A stretch of DNA of 64,000 nt from Lacrimispora sp. 210928-DFI.3.58 (GTDB lineage: Bacteria > Bacillota > Clostridia > Lachnospirales > Lachnospiraceae): the NCBI RefSeq assembly GCF_020554865.1, contig NZ_JAJCIC010000016.1, forward strand, positions 32,001 to 96,000, written 5' to 3'. Below are positions 52,502 through 63,810 of the stretch, piece by piece. How positions within the stretch are numbered: the first letter of the stretch is position 1; the number at the start of each line of letters is the position of its first letter. The notes under the pieces were generated by a model. It was not told the DNA's origin, made no database searches, and saw only the letters and a list, made by a program, of their open reading frames with translations. A program made the translations under genes and the position numbers.

Positions 52502-52846
52502 TCACTTCGATTCTTTTAAAATGTGATGCAGTCCGCACAGGTGCATATATGCACCCTCCAAATGTCTGTAATCTGATTCCTTTGCAGCCCCTCTGGCCAC
52601 AAGTACGATGTTTAACCCAGTCTCAATTCTTTCATTATTTAAACGGAATATTTCCCTTAATAGTCTGGTAATGTGGTGACGCACAATGCTGTTCCCCACC
52701 TTTTTACTAACCGAGATGCCGATGCGGTTCCCATCTTCCCCGTTTCTTTCAATATACATCACCAGCAGCCGGTTTGCATACGAAGCTCCGCTCCTGTAAA
52801 TATGCTGGAACTCGCTGTTTTTCTTAATGGAAGGAAATCGTTTCAT
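52502..52846 (-). CDS. rnpA: ribonuclease P protein component
   Basis: 114 residues from ATG at 52846, with AAGGAGTTTCGG upstream; the longer frame to 52885 has no site. The basic protein binds RNase P RNA and aids 5' maturation of tRNA. The family RNR motif region is [23 protein letters not shown] (the usual RNRxKR reads RHHITR here). [17 protein letters not shown] is the standard N-terminus. Confidence 0.95.
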   Translation of the reverse strand: MKRFPSIKKNSEFQHIYRSGASYANRLLVMYIERNGEDGNRIGISVSKKVGNSIVRHHITRLLREIFRLNNERIETGLNIVLVARGAAKESDYRHLEGAYMHLCGLHHILKESK

Positions 52847-52892
52847 CCGAAACTCCTTACTGTCTGCTCTTTCCCCTTCAAACACACTTTAA

Positions 52893-52923
52893 GAAAAGAA
52901 AAGGCCACATGTTGCTGTGGCCT
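52893..52923 (-). terminator. terminator/attenuator between rpmH and rnpA
   Basis: 8-bp stem AGGCCACA / TGTGGCCT with a 6-nt loop and TTTCTTTTCTT on the minus strand. It explains higher rpmH than rnpA expression, as is common. Confidence 0.75.
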
Positions 52924-52950
52924 GTAGTTCTTTTGCTTTAAGCCGGGGAC

Positions 52951-53085
52951 TTAAGCTGATAATTTCGCTCTACCTTTTGCTCTTCTGGCAGCAATAACTT
53001 TTCTACCGCCTGCAGTCTTCATTCTTGCTCTGAAGCCATGAACTTTTGCTCTCTGTCTCTTCTTAGGCTGAAATGTCATCTTCAT
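52951..53085 (-). CDS. rpmH: 50S ribosomal protein L34
   Basis: 44 residues: [18 protein letters not shown] at the start and GRAKLSA at the end, the complete family pattern. AGGAGGTG lies upstream of the ATG at 53085. First gene of the rpmH-rnpA-yidD-yidC-jag-mnmE-mnmG-rsmG series. Confidence 0.98.
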   Translation of the reverse strand: MKMTFQPKKRQRAKVHGFRARMKTAGGRKVIAARRAKGRAKLSA

Positions 53086-53164
53086 AATCCGGGCACCTCC
53101 TATCAAACATTATCTGGTAATGTGAAAACACACATTTAGACTAGTATAATTAAACATCTTCTCA

Positions 53165-53193
53165 ATTATATAGAAGAAATCGGCCTTCGTCAA
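53165..53193 (-). promoter_or_regulatory. promoter of rpmH
   Basis: TTGACG (53188-53193), 17-bp spacer, TATAAT (53165-53170) on the minus strand. Confidence 0.88.
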
Positions 53194-53205
53194 GCAATTT
53201 TTATG

Positions 53206-53231
53206 AAAAAAAGACAGCAAAAAATGCTGTC
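53206..53231 (-). terminator. terminator of the ECF S-component gene
   Basis: Minus-strand 7-bp stem GACAGCA / TGCTGTC with a short T-rich loop, then TTTTTTT, just upstream of the rpmH promoter. Confidence 0.85.
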
Positions 53232-53285
53232 CCTATAAGATGTATGCATTGCAGAAAAATATTACTATATTTAGTGTCTGATAGT

Positions 53286-53906
53286 TTACTCTTTTACAAA
53301 TTTGAGCATCACTTTTCCGATCACAGCCACCAAAATGGCTGCCACGATCGCCTCCGGGATACCGGAAGCCGTCACTGTCACCATGATCAGTCCCCATACA
53401 GCGTCAACACCCACGCTCTTAACCTCTGCGTACTGGGCAGCCAGCAGCAGATAGATACTGCCCATGACAAAAACCGTATTTACCATTGATCCTACAAAAC
53501 CTGTGATCGGCAGGGCGATCAGTGAATTAAGGTGTACCTTTTTGAGAAGGATCCAGAGCCATCCTGCCACCACACCGATCATCACACGGCATCCAACGGA
53601 TATCCACACAGCCTTTATCATACCTGAAATCCCGGTCATGCTCATAAATGGGGAAAAGGCAAAGGATAACAAAGTGGGTGCCATGGTATTGCTGATCATA
53701 GAGCAGATGCCAAAGGTCGCCCCTAAAATTCCTCCTGCCAGAGGGCCTAATAAAACCGCTCCGATAATGACAGGGATATGCACCGTTGTTGCCTTAATCA
53801 CAGGAAGCTGTATCAATCCCAGAGGTGTATTCGCCAGAAGAATGACGATCGCCATCATAAGTGCAACACTTGCAAGCCAACGTGTGTCTTTTTTCCTACT
53901 ATTCAA
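53286..53906 (-). CDS. ECF transporter S component
   Basis: 206 residues with six hydrophobic segments; no ATPase in the window. It resembles the substrate-binding (S) units of energy-coupling-factor vitamin transporters of the PanT/CD3073-like type: LPVIKATTVHIPVIIGAVLLGPLAGGILGATFG near 32-64 and the start RWLASVALMMAIVILL with the A-x3-A-type packing helix. The ATG-less start is TTG at 53906 with AAGGAGG upstream. It sits between rpmH and the origin, transcribed away from dnaA. The vitamin substrate is not predictable here. Confidence 0.83.
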   Translation of the reverse strand: MNSRKKDTRWLASVALMMAIVILLANTPLGLIQLPVIKATTVHIPVIIGAVLLGPLAGGILGATFGICSMISNTMAPTLLSFAFSPFMSMTGISGMIKAVWISVGCRVMIGVVAGWLWILLKKVHLNSLIALPITGFVGSMVNTVFVMGSIYLLLAAQYAEVKSVGVDAVWGLIMVTVTASGIPEAIVAAILVAVIGKVMLKFVKE

Positions 53907-53949
53907 TTTTTTATCCTCCTTGCTACTGTTCTTATAAAAAGATACAATG

Positions 53950-54334
53950 CAATGCTACAAGGAAATTATATGGGATAATTCTTTCAGCGTCAATGTTTTT
54001 ATGCGGAACCATTTCCCCCCATTGTGAATTAACATAATGTTATCCACAAAATGTTGATAACTTGTGGATAACTGTGTATAAATCTTTTCTTTATCCCCAA
54101 ATACTCTAAAATACCGTATATTTTATAAGGATTTTGTGGATGTGTAAAAATATCAGTTATTTTTTCCACGTTTTTGTGGACAACTGGCCTGTCCACAGCG
54201 CTTACACACCGTTTTCACAGCCCATACACAAAGTTATCCACAATATTTTTTACTTATCATTGAAAAAAAATCTGTTTTCGTATACAATAGATTTAGATTG
54301 GGCAATTCTGCAATACAGTTTCAGGAGACAAAAA
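53950..54334. other. replication origin region upstream of dnaA (oriC)
   Basis: 385 bp without a gene, A/T-rich. Perfect DnaA boxes: TTATCCACA at 54040-54048 and 54234-54242, and TGTGGATAA at 54063-54071. Near-matches: TTGTGGATG at about 54134, TTGTGGACA at 54174 and TGTCCACAG at 54190. Boxes occur in both orientations. A/T-rich stretches (54075-54130 and 54240-54300) could be unwinding regions. Position between rpmH and dnaA is typical. Confidence 0.85.
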
Positions 54335-55702
54335 ATGATTGAAAAAATAAAAGAAAACTGGGAAAAGATCCTACTTATATTAAAAGAAGAACACGAAATA
54401 TCAAATATCTCCTACCACACATGGCTGGAACCCTTAACTCCACATTCCTTTAAAAACAACAGGGTGACAGTCATTGTTCCTGAACAGACCTTTTTATCTT
54501 ATGTGAATAAAAAATATGGTCTTCTCCTCAAAGTGACCATATCCGAATTTCTCGGACAGGAATGCGATGTGGATTTTAAGGTCAAGGAGCAGATCGAGGA
54601 GGAGGAACCCCAGGCTCCCCAGCTGATTCAGAAAAATAAAACGGTCATCAGCCCTGATGTGATCCAAAGCGCCAACCTGAATCCAAAATATACCTTTGAC
54701 ACCTTCGTAGTCGGCTCCAACAACAACCTGGCCCATGCGGCTGCATTGGCTGTTGCCGAGTCCCCTGGCGAGATTTATAATCCCCTTTTTATCTACGGAG
54801 GCGTGGGACTTGGAAAAACCCACCTAATGCACGCCATTGCCCACTTTATATTGAAAAATAACCCGAAGTCAAAGATTTTATACGTTACCTCCGAGACCTT
54901 TACCAATGAACTGATCGATGCCATTCGTAATAAGAACAATATCACCACAACGGAATTCAGGGAGAAATACCGCAACAATGATGTTCTTCTTATTGACGAT
55001 ATCCAGTTTATCATTGGCAAGGAAAGTACCCAGGAGGAATTTTTCCATACCTTCAACACATTATATGAATCAAAGAAGCAGATTATCATATCCTCTGATA
55101 AACCGCCAAAGGAGATCGAGACCTTGGAGGAACGCCTCCGCTCCCGCTTTGAGTGGGGACTTACAGTAGATATCCAGTCACCTGATTATGAGACCAGGAT
55201 GGCTATTCTCCGCAAAAAGGAGGAAATGGAAGGCTACAACATTGACAATGAAGTGATCAAATACATTGCCACCAATATCAAATCCAACATCCGTGAGCTG
55301 GAGGGCGCACTGACAAAGATCGTAGCCTTTTCCAGGCTGAACAAATATGATATTACCTTAGAGCTGGCTGAGGAGGCCTTAAAGGACATCATTTCCCCAA
55401 ATTCTCAGAGGGAGATCACCCCTGACCTCATTATCCAGGTAGTGTCCGACCACTTTGGGATCACGCCCTTAGATATCTCCTCCCAGAAGCGCACAAAGGA
55501 GATCGTATATCCGCGTCAGATCGTCATGTACTTATGCCGCAATATGACAGAAACCCCTCTTCAGACCATCGGACGGTACTTAGGAGGAAGGGATCACACG
55601 ACCATTATCCATGGTTTTGAAAAGATCGCAGCGGATATTAATAAGGATGAAAGCTTAAGAAATACCATTGAGATATTAAAAAAGAAAATTAATCCACAAT
55701 AA
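54335..55702 (+). CDS. dnaA: chromosomal replication initiator DnaA
   Basis: 455 residues from ATG at 54335 behind AGGAG. (A longer open frame runs back over the DnaA boxes and is not credible.) Domain I ENWEKILLILKEEHEISNISYHTWLEPL; domain III AAA+ with Walker A GGVGLGKTHLMHA, Walker B VLLIDDIQFI and RLRSRFEWGL; domain IV HTH with VYPRQIVMYLCRNMTETPLQTIGRYLGGRDHTTIIHG, the DnaA-box signature. It binds the boxes just upstream and is likely autoregulated. Confidence 0.98.
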   Translation: MIEKIKENWEKILLILKEEHEISNISYHTWLEPLTPHSFKNNRVTVIVPEQTFLSYVNKKYGLLLKVTISEFLGQECDVDFKVKEQIEEEEPQAPQLIQKNKTVISPDVIQSANLNPKYTFDTFVVGSNNNLAHAAALAVAESPGEIYNPLFIYGGVGLGKTHLMHAIAHFILKNNPKSKILYVTSETFTNELIDAIRNKNNITTTEFREKYRNNDVLLIDDIQFIIGKESTQEEFFHTFNTLYESKKQIIISSDKPPKEIETLEERLRSRFEWGLTVDIQSPDYETRMAILRKKEEMEGYNIDNEVIKYIATNIKSNIRELEGALTKIVAFSRLNKYDITLELAEEALKDIISPNSQREITPDLIIQVVSDHFGITPLDISSQKRTKEIVYPRQIVMYLCRNMTETPLQTIGRYLGGRDHTTIIHGFEKIAADINKDESLRNTIEILKKKINPQ

Positions 55703-55981
55703 CCAGTGGAATCCATGTGGACAGGCTGTTGAAAAATCCTCTTTTTTATCTGCCTTGTGAATGATTTTTAAGAACCTGTGGATAAACTTCAGATTTTTCC
55801 TTAAGAAAGTGGACGGTTTCCACACCGGATTCCACATGAGGTTTTCCTTGATCCTCAAGGCTTTTCTCCACTTTTGCACAAACCCACAGCCCCTACTACG
55901 GTTTCTACGAAAAATAACTCTATATCCGCTCTAACATGGGTCTGACCGGAACATCAATTCAGAAAGGAAGTTATCAACATT
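55703..55981. other. dnaA-dnaN intergenic region with DnaA box
   Basis: 279 bp. One perfect DnaA box TGTGGATAA (55777-55785) and weaker ones (TGTGGACAG near 55717). No gene. Possibly the second half of a bipartite origin, as in Bacillus subtilis; the dnaN promoter is presumably also here. Confidence 0.55.
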
Positions 55982-57100
55982 ATGAAGCTCAAGTTTCAAA
56001 AAGATGCAATTGTAAATGGTATCAATATTGTCATGAAAGCCGTTCCCTCCAAAACAACCATGTCCATCCTGGAATGCATCCTTATTGATGCCAGCGGCAG
56101 TGAGATCAAGCTGACAGGCAACGATATGGAATTAGGGATTGAGACAAAAGTAGAAGGAGAAATATTAGAGCACGGCAAGATCGCGCTTGATGCAAAGCTT
56201 TTTTCTGAGATCACACGCCGTTTATCCAGCCAGAATGCAACGGTTACCATAGAATCCGATGAAAAATTCAACACGGTCTTAAGCTGTGAAAACTCTGTTT
56301 TCCATATCCAGGGACGTGACGGGGAGGAATTTGCTTACCTTCCCTATATTGAAAGAGACAAATATATCTGTCTGTCCCAATTTACGTTAAAAGAAGTTAT
56401 CCAGCAAACCATCTTCTCCATCTCGCCAAACGACAGCAACAAGATGATGGCTGGTGAATTATTTGAGGTCAATGAAAACCAGTTAAAGGTGGTATCGCTG
56501 GACGGACACCGCATCTCTATCCGCAATGTCCGTTTAAAGGACCACTATGACAACACAAAGGTGATCGTACCAGGAAAAACCTTGAGCGAGGTCAGCAAGA
56601 TCTTAGGCGGGGACAATGAAAAGGATGTCCTTATTTACTTCAGTTCCAACCACATTTTATTTGAATTTGACAGCACCATCGTTGTTTCAAGGCTGATCGA
56701 GGGAGAATATTTCCGCATTAACCAGATGCTTTCCAGCGATTATGAGACAAAGGTGTCTGTAAACAAGAAGGAATTCTTAGACTGTATCGAGAGGGCAACC
56801 ATCCTCATACGTGAAAATGACAAGAAGCCGCTGATCATAAATATCGGCGATGACAATATGCAGCTGAAGCTGAATTCCAGCTTCGGATCTATGAATGCTG
56901 ATCTTATGATCCGCAAGACAGGTAAGGATATCATGATCGGCTTTAATCCAAAGTTCCTGATCGATGCCCTTCGCGTCATCGATGACGAGGATATCAACAT
57001 TTACATGATGAATCCAAAGTCTCCGTGCTTTATAAAGGATGATGAGGCAAATTACATTTACCTGATCCTTCCGGTAAATTTCAACGCGGCATCTGTTTAA
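55982..57100 (+). CDS. dnaN: DNA polymerase III beta sliding clamp
   Basis: 372 residues, three clamp repeats. Seen: MKLKFQKDAIVNGINIVMKAVPSKTTMSILECILIDA at the N-terminus, DSNKMMAGELFEVNENQLKVVSLDGHRIS near 157-180, and the C-terminal PCFIKDDEANYIYLILPVNF (the family's YxxxPMRL-like end, here LPVNF). AAAGGAAG precedes the ATG. Second gene of the dnaA-dnaN-recF-gyrBA series. Confidence 0.98.
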   Translation: MKLKFQKDAIVNGINIVMKAVPSKTTMSILECILIDASGSEIKLTGNDMELGIETKVEGEILEHGKIALDAKLFSEITRRLSSQNATVTIESDEKFNTVLSCENSVFHIQGRDGEEFAYLPYIERDKYICLSQFTLKEVIQQTIFSISPNDSNKMMAGELFEVNENQLKVVSLDGHRISIRNVRLKDHYDNTKVIVPGKTLSEVSKILGGDNEKDVLIYFSSNHILFEFDSTIVVSRLIEGEYFRINQMLSSDYETKVSVNKKEFLDCIERATILIRENDKKPLIINIGDDNMQLKLNSSFGSMNADLMIRKTGKDIMIGFNPKFLIDALRVIDDEDINIYMMNPKSPCFIKDDEANYIYLILPVNFNAASV

Positions 57101-57129
57101 GCGGACTGATTGTCTAGGAAAGGAAAACC

Positions 57130-57339
57130 ATGGAAATAATTAAGCTGAGGGAAGATTATATTAAGTTGGGCCAGGCCTTAAAGGCCGCTGGCCTGGTGGA
57201 AACAGGAGTAGATGCAAAGTATGCCATTGAAGATGGGCTTGTGTCCGTCAATGGAGAGACCGCTTACCAGAGAGGAAAAAAGCTGGTTGACGGTGATGTG
57301 GTGGCATACCAGGGCCAGACCATCAAGATCAAAAAATAG
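57130..57339 (+). CDS. S4-domain RNA-binding protein (YaaA/RlbA type)
   Basis: 69 residues. The S4 fold is GQALKAAGLVETGVDAKYAIEDGLVSVNGETAYQRGKKLVDGDVVAYQG, and its place between dnaN and recF is the standard Firmicutes one. It binds RNA, perhaps in ribosome assembly. Starts 29 nt after dnaN. Confidence 0.94.
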   Translation: MEIIKLREDYIKLGQALKAAGLVETGVDAKYAIEDGLVSVNGETAYQRGKKLVDGDVVAYQGQTIKIKK

Positions 57340-57370
57340 GAAAAAGAAAGCTGTTAAAGAGAGAACATCC

Positions 57371-58456
57371 ATGATCATCGAATCCATAGAGCTGAAAAAT
57401 TACCGCAACTACGAAGAACTACATATGGAATTGAATCAGGGAACCAATATACTCTATGGGGACAATGCCCAGGGAAAGACCAATGTCCTGGAATCCGTCT
57501 ACGTATGCTGCACCTCAAAGTCCCATAAAAGTGCAAAGGACAGGGATATCATACGGTTCGGAGAAGAGGAAGCCCATCTGCGGCTCCAGATACGAAAGGG
57601 AGATGTTCCCTGCCGTATTGACGTACATTTAAAGAAAAACAAGCCAAAGGGAATCGCCATCAACGGCATTCCCATACGAAAGGCAAGCGAGCTGTTCGGT
57701 GTTGCCAATGTGGTCTTTTTTTCACCAGAGGATTTGAATATCATCAAGAACGGACCTTCTGAGCGCAGAAGGTTCATTGATATGGAGCTTTGCCAGTTGA
57801 ATAAGCTTTATGTCCACTCATTGGTCCAGTATAACAGGGCTCTTCTCCAGAGAAACAAGCTTTTAAAGGAGCTTACCTTCCGTCCGGAGTATGAAGAGAC
57901 GCTGGATGTGTGGGATATGCAGCTGGTCCATTATGGCAAGGAGGTCATTTCACTCAGACGCTCCTTTATAAGCCAGCTGAATGATATCATCCGGGGGATC
58001 CATGACAAGCTTTCAGGGCAGAAGGAGGAGCTCCTCATCCTATATGATCCCGATACAGAGGAAAAGGACTTCGCAGAAGCCCTGAGAAGAAACCGTATCC
58101 AGGATATGAAGCAGAAGACCACACTCACAGGGCCCCATAGAGATGACATCAGCTTTATCGTAAATGGCATTGATATCCGCAGGTTTGGTTCCCAGGGACA
58201 GCAGAGAACGGCAGCCCTATCACTGAAGCTCTCAGAGTTAGAGCTTGTAAAGTCCTTAAGCCGTGATGATCCGGTGCTTTTATTAGACGATGTGCTGTCA
58301 GAGCTGGATGGGAGCCGTCAGAATCAGCTTTTATCCGCAATCTGCGATATACAGACTATGATTACATGTACGGGGCTGGATGATTTTGTCAGCAACCGTT
58401 TCCACATAGATAAGGTATTTAAAGTGACAGACGGAAAAGTAGTGAGCGAAAATTAA
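57371..58456 (+). CDS. recF: DNA replication and repair protein RecF
   Basis: 361 residues from ATG at 57371 (GAGAG upstream); a longer frame overlaps the S4 gene and is rejected. SMC-like ATPase that loads RecA at gaps. Seen: IESIELKNYRNYEELHMELN, Walker A YGDNAQGKTNVLE near 29-41, signature FGSQGQQRTAALSLKLSE near 270, Walker B PVLLLDDVLSELDGSRQNQLL near 302. Confidence 0.97.
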   Translation: MIIESIELKNYRNYEELHMELNQGTNILYGDNAQGKTNVLESVYVCCTSKSHKSAKDRDIIRFGEEEAHLRLQIRKGDVPCRIDVHLKKNKPKGIAINGIPIRKASELFGVANVVFFSPEDLNIIKNGPSERRRFIDMELCQLNKLYVHSLVQYNRALLQRNKLLKELTFRPEYEETLDVWDMQLVHYGKEVISLRRSFISQLNDIIRGIHDKLSGQKEELLILYDPDTEEKDFAEALRRNRIQDMKQKTTLTGPHRDDISFIVNGIDIRRFGSQGQQRTAALSLKLSELELVKSLSRDDPVLLLDDVLSELDGSRQNQLLSAICDIQTMITCTGLDDFVSNRFHIDKVFKVTDGKVVSEN

Positions 58457-58472
58457 AGCGAATGTTACCTGA

Positions 58473-60407
<1,935 letters not shown>

Positions 60408-60442
60408 TAGAATTGGTTTGAAAACATAAAGGAGATAAAAAA

Positions 60443-62938
60443 ATGGAACCAAATGTATTTGACAAGGTTCACGATGTAGACCTAAAGAAGACCATGGAGC
60501 AGTCCTATATCGACTATGCCATGAGCGTTATCAGTGCCAGAGCCCTCCCTGATGCCAGAGATGGCTTAAAGCCGGTTCAGAGGCGTGTCCTTTATTCCAT
60601 GATAGAGTTAAATAACGGCCCGGACAAGCCGCACCGTAAATGTGCCCGTATTGTCGGCGATACCATGGGTAAATATCATCCCCACGGTGACAGCTCGATC
60701 TATGGAGCGCTGGTAAATATGGCCCAGGACTGGTCCACCAGATATCCGCTGGTAGACGGACATGGAAACTTTGGTTCTGTGGACGGAGACGGTGCTGCAG
60801 CCATGCGTTATACAGAGGCCCGCTTAAGCCGTATTTCCATGGAAATGCTGGCGGACATCAACAAAGATACCGTTGATTTCGTACCAAACTTTGATGACAC
60901 AGAAAAAGAGCCTGTTGTACTTCCGTCCAGATTTCCCAATCTTCTGGTAAACGGCACATCCGGAATCGCTGTAGGTATGGCTACCAATATCCCTCCTCAC
61001 AATCTCCGTGAGGTGATAAATGCAGTTGTAAGGATGATCGACAACCGCGTATCAGAGGACAGAGAGACCTCCTTAGAGGAGATCATGGAGATCATAAAGG
61101 GCCCTGATTTCCCGACAGGAGCCACCATTTTAGGAAAGCGGGGCATCGAGGAGGCCTACCGCACAGGACGTGCAAAGATCAAAGTAAGGGCTGTCACCAA
61201 TATCGAGACCATGCCCAATGGAAAATCAAGGATCATTGTCACAGAGCTTCCCTATATGGTGAACAAGGCCCGTCTGATCGAGAAAATTGCAGATCTGGTA
61301 AAAGAGAAGAAAATTGACGGCATCACCTATATCGGCGATGAGTCGAACCGTGAGGGAATGCGCATCAACATTGAGCTCAGAAGAGATGTTAATGCCAATG
61401 TGATATTAAACCAGCTCTTTAAACACACCCAGCTCCAGGATACCTTTGGAGTGATCATGATCGCCCTGGTGAACAATGAACCAAAGATTATGAACCTGCA
61501 TCAGATGCTGGACTCCTATGTAAAGCACCAGGAAGATGTTGTCAGGAGAAGGACGCAGTATGATCTGAACAAGGCAGAAGAACGGGCTCACATTTTAAAG
61601 GGCTTGCTGATCGCTTTGGATCACATTGACGAGGTTATCCGTATTATCCGTGGATCTGCCAATGTAGCTGATGCAAAGAACCAGTTGATGGAGCGCTTTG
61701 GACTCTCTGATGCACAGTCCCAGGCTATTGTAGACATGAGGCTGCGCGCTCTTACCGGTTTGGAACGGGAAAAGCTGGAGAGCGAGTACAGGGAGCTTCT
61801 TGCAAAAATCGAAGAATTAAAGTCGATCCTTGCAGATGAGAAAAAGCTCTTAACCGTCATTAAAGAAGAGATCACAGTGATTGCCGACAAATATGGGGAT
61901 GACAGAAGAACAGCCATCGGATATGATGATGACATGTCCATGGAGGATCTGATCCCTGATGAGGATACCGTGATCGCCATGACACATTTAGGCTACATCA
62001 AGAGAATGGATGCAGATAATTTCAAGAGCCAGAACAGGGGCGGAAAAGGCATTAAGGGGATGCAGACCATTGAGGATGATTACATTGAAGATCTCCTTAT
62101 GACAACCAACCACCACTATATGATGTTCTTTACCAACACAGGACGTGTTTACCGGTTAAAGGCCTATGAGATACCGGAAGCAGGACGCACAGCAAGGGGA
62201 ACTGCTATCATAAACCTCTTACAGCTCCAGCCGGATGAAAAGATCACTGCGATCATCCCAATGAGGGAATTAAATAATGACAAGTATCTGTTCATGGCCA
62301 CAAAGGACGGTATGGTAAAGAAGACCCCAATGGTAGAATATGAGCATGTGCGCAAGACAGGCCTTCAGGCAATCGTACTGAGAGAGGGCGATGAGCTGAT
62401 TGAGGTCAAGGCAACAGATAATACCCAGGATATATTCCTTGCAACAAAGAAGGGCATGTGCATCCGATTTAAGGAAACAGATGTGAGAGTAACAGGACGG
62501 GTATCCATGGGTGTCATCGGTATGCGCTTTGATGAGGATGACGAGGTCATCGGCATGCAGATGGCAAACCAGGGAGACAGCCTTTTGGTTGTCTCTGAAA
62601 ATGGTATGGGCAAGCGAACCATGATCAGTGAATTTAGTGCCCAGAACAGAGGCGGAAAAGGTGTGATCTGCTATAAGATCACAGAAAAAACAGGAGCTCT
62701 GGTAGGAGCAAAGCTGGTAAATGACGGGCGTGAGATCATGCTGATCACCACAGAGGGAATCATTATCCGCATGTCTGTGGACGATATCTCTATCATCGGC
62801 AGAAATACGTCCGGCGTAAAGCTGATGAACATTGAACAGAATTCTGATATCAAGGTCGCAAGTATTGCAAAGGTCCGGGAGAGCGTTACAAAAGAAAGCA
62901 ATGTATTTGATGAGGAGAACTACGAAGAGGAACACTAA
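60443..62938 (+). CDS. gyrA: DNA gyrase subunit A
   Basis: 831 residues. The cleavage-religation domain has [37 protein letters not shown] with the active-site Tyr near residue 123, and six C-terminal beta-pinwheel blades including the GyrA-box-like [10 protein letters not shown] near 532-541. The quinolone-determining region reads [12 protein letters not shown]: the Ser83 equivalent is Ser84, but the Asp/Glu87 position is Gly88 (codon 60704-60706). Starts 35 nt after gyrB with AAAGGAG. Confidence 0.98.
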   Translation: MEPNVFDKVHDVDLKKTMEQSYIDYAMSVISARALPDARDGLKPVQRRVLYSMIELNNGPDKPHRKCARIVGDTMGKYHPHGDSSIYGALVNMAQDWSTRYPLVDGHGNFGSVDGDGAAAMRYTEARLSRISMEMLADINKDTVDFVPNFDDTEKEPVVLPSRFPNLLVNGTSGIAVGMATNIPPHNLREVINAVVRMIDNRVSEDRETSLEEIMEIIKGPDFPTGATILGKRGIEEAYRTGRAKIKVRAVTNIETMPNGKSRIIVTELPYMVNKARLIEKIADLVKEKKIDGITYIGDESNREGMRINIELRRDVNANVILNQLFKHTQLQDTFGVIMIALVNNEPKIMNLHQMLDSYVKHQEDVVRRRTQYDLNKAEERAHILKGLLIALDHIDEVIRIIRGSANVADAKNQLMERFGLSDAQSQAIVDMRLRALTGLEREKLESEYRELLAKIEELKSILADEKKLLTVIKEEITVIADKYGDDRRTAIGYDDDMSMEDLIPDEDTVIAMTHLGYIKRMDADNFKSQNRGGKGIKGMQTIEDDYIEDLLMTTNHHYMMFFTNTGRVYRLKAYEIPEAGRTARGTAIINLLQLQPDEKITAIIPMRELNNDKYLFMATKDGMVKKTPMVEYEHVRKTGLQAIVLREGDELIEVKATDNTQDIFLATKKGMCIRFKETDVRVTGRVSMGVIGMRFDEDDEVIGMQMANQGDSLLVVSENGMGKRTMISEFSAQNRGGKGVICYKITEKTGALVGAKLVNDGREIMLITTEGIIIRMSVDDISIIGRNTSGVKLMNIEQNSDIKVASIAKVRESVTKESNVFDEENYEEEH

Positions 62939-62950
62939 ATAAGGGATAAG

Positions 62951-63211
62951 AGGCTGCCATAATAAGCAGCCTCAGAGTGTCGACAAAGTCGCCACTCTGT
63001 TGGAATTCATGGCTGCGCCATAAATTCCAGATGCGAAGGAAAAAAGTACGATTTCCTCGTACAAGGGCAAACGCCCCTAGAAATCGTACTTTTACACTAC
63101 GGTGGAAATGAATTCCACCTGCGTGATTCCAGTTCGAGGGCTTTGCCCTCGAGCTCCCATTCCAGAAAACATAGTTTGTCTACAGTCTAAGGCTGCCATA
63201 ATAAGCAGCCT
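62951..63211. repeat. small inverted-repeat element flanked by duplicated terminator hairpin
   Basis: Two perfect 22-bp copies of a hairpin (AGGCTGC / GCAGCCT stem, loop CATAATAA) at 62951-62972 and 63190-63211 flank 217 bp. The inner segment has near-terminal inverted repeats AGAGTGTCGACAAAGT (62974-62989) and AGTTTGTCTACAGTCT (63173-63188), matching at 13 of 16 when reversed. Inside are further hairpins: GGAATTCATGGC-TGC-GCCATAAATTCC near 63001-63028, TACGATTTC...GAAATCGTA near 63047-63090, GAGGGC..GCCCTC near 63137-63150. No coding gene. It looks like a non-autonomous (MITE-like) element or dispersed repeat inserted at the gyrA terminator. Confidence 0.65.
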
Positions 63212-63216
63212 TTTCC
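63190..63216 (+). terminator. gyrA terminator (distal hairpin copy)
   Basis: 7-bp stem AGGCTGC / GCAGCCT with an 8-nt loop followed by TTTCC. The proximal copy at 62951 lacks a T-tract, so this one is the better terminator. Confidence 0.6.
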
Positions 63217-63253
63217 TTTGCCGTAAATAAATTAAAAAAATGTAAAAAAGAGC

Positions 63254-63282
63254 TTGACAACACAAACTCCTTTTAGTATAAT
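63254..63282 (+). promoter_or_regulatory. promoter of tRNA-Ser
   Basis: TTGACA (63254-63259), 17-bp spacer, TATAAT (63277-63282), a perfect consensus promoter about 60 nt before the tRNA. Confidence 0.88.
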
Positions 63283-63341
63283 GGCTAATGCGTCTGACAG
63301 CGAATATGCTGAAGGAAGCAATCATATGGAAAATGTAATTC

Positions 63342-63429
63342 GGAGAAATACTCAAGAGGCCGAAGAGGCGCCCCTGCTAAGGGTGTAGGTCGGGAAACCG
63401 GCGCGAGGGTTCAAATCCCTCTTTCTCCG
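63342..63429 (+). tRNA. tRNA-Ser (anticodon GCT)
   Basis: 88 nt including the discriminator G. Acceptor GGAGAAA / TTTCTCC; anticodon loop CTGCTAA with anticodon GCT on the stem CGCCC/GGGTG; long variable arm (class II) with GTCGGGAAACCGGC; T-arm GAGGG-TTCAAAT-CCCTC. CCA is not encoded. Reads AGC and AGU codons. Confidence 0.96.
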
Positions 63430-63496
63430 CTCCTTTTTCCAAATGATTATTTTTTTACTGTCTTTGCCTGAACGGTGAAAAAAATCAAAAAAGTTG

Positions 63497-63525
63497 TTGA
63501 CAAGATCAGACAACTGTGATATGAT
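63497..63525 (+). promoter_or_regulatory. rRNA operon promoter P1
   Basis: TTGACA (63497-63502), 17-bp spacer, TATGAT (63520-63525), followed by AAATAACCGCTGG. Confidence 0.82.
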
Positions 63526-63581
63526 AAATAACCGCTGGAGCAAACCAGTAAAAAGAAAAATAAAAAAAGTTAAAAAAGTAG

Positions 63582-63610
63582 TTGACAAATCAAAAACAAC
63601 GAGTTATAAT
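63582..63610 (+). promoter_or_regulatory. rRNA operon promoter P2
   Basis: TTGACA (63582-63587), 17-bp spacer, TATAAT (63605-63610), followed by AAATAACCGTTGC, nearly the same start region as P1. The leader from here to 63810 has the common Firmicutes stretch TTCCTTGAAAATTGA (63647-63661) and no gene. Confidence 0.88.
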
Positions 63611-63810
63611 AAATAACCGTTGCGGCCGAGATGCCAACAACAAAGTTCCTTGAAAATTGAAGATTAAACAGTATGTAAAACCCTGAAAATTCTAAAAAAC
63701 AAAGGTCTGGTTTAGACCTGTGGATTTGAGAAAATTCAGAACAAAAACCAAGTAAAACGGGAAAAGAATTAGCTAGTAGTTGATTCTGATCTCGGATTAA
63801 ACAAACATTA

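Noticed and set aside
54134..54334. N-terminal extension of DnaA.
   Set aside because: It would translate the DnaA boxes, has no ribosome-binding site, and known DnaA proteins begin at MIEKIKENWEK-like sequence.
63001..63355. Minus-strand open frame in the post-gyrA element.
   Set aside because: It covers hairpins, the terminator copy and the tRNA promoter; no coding features.
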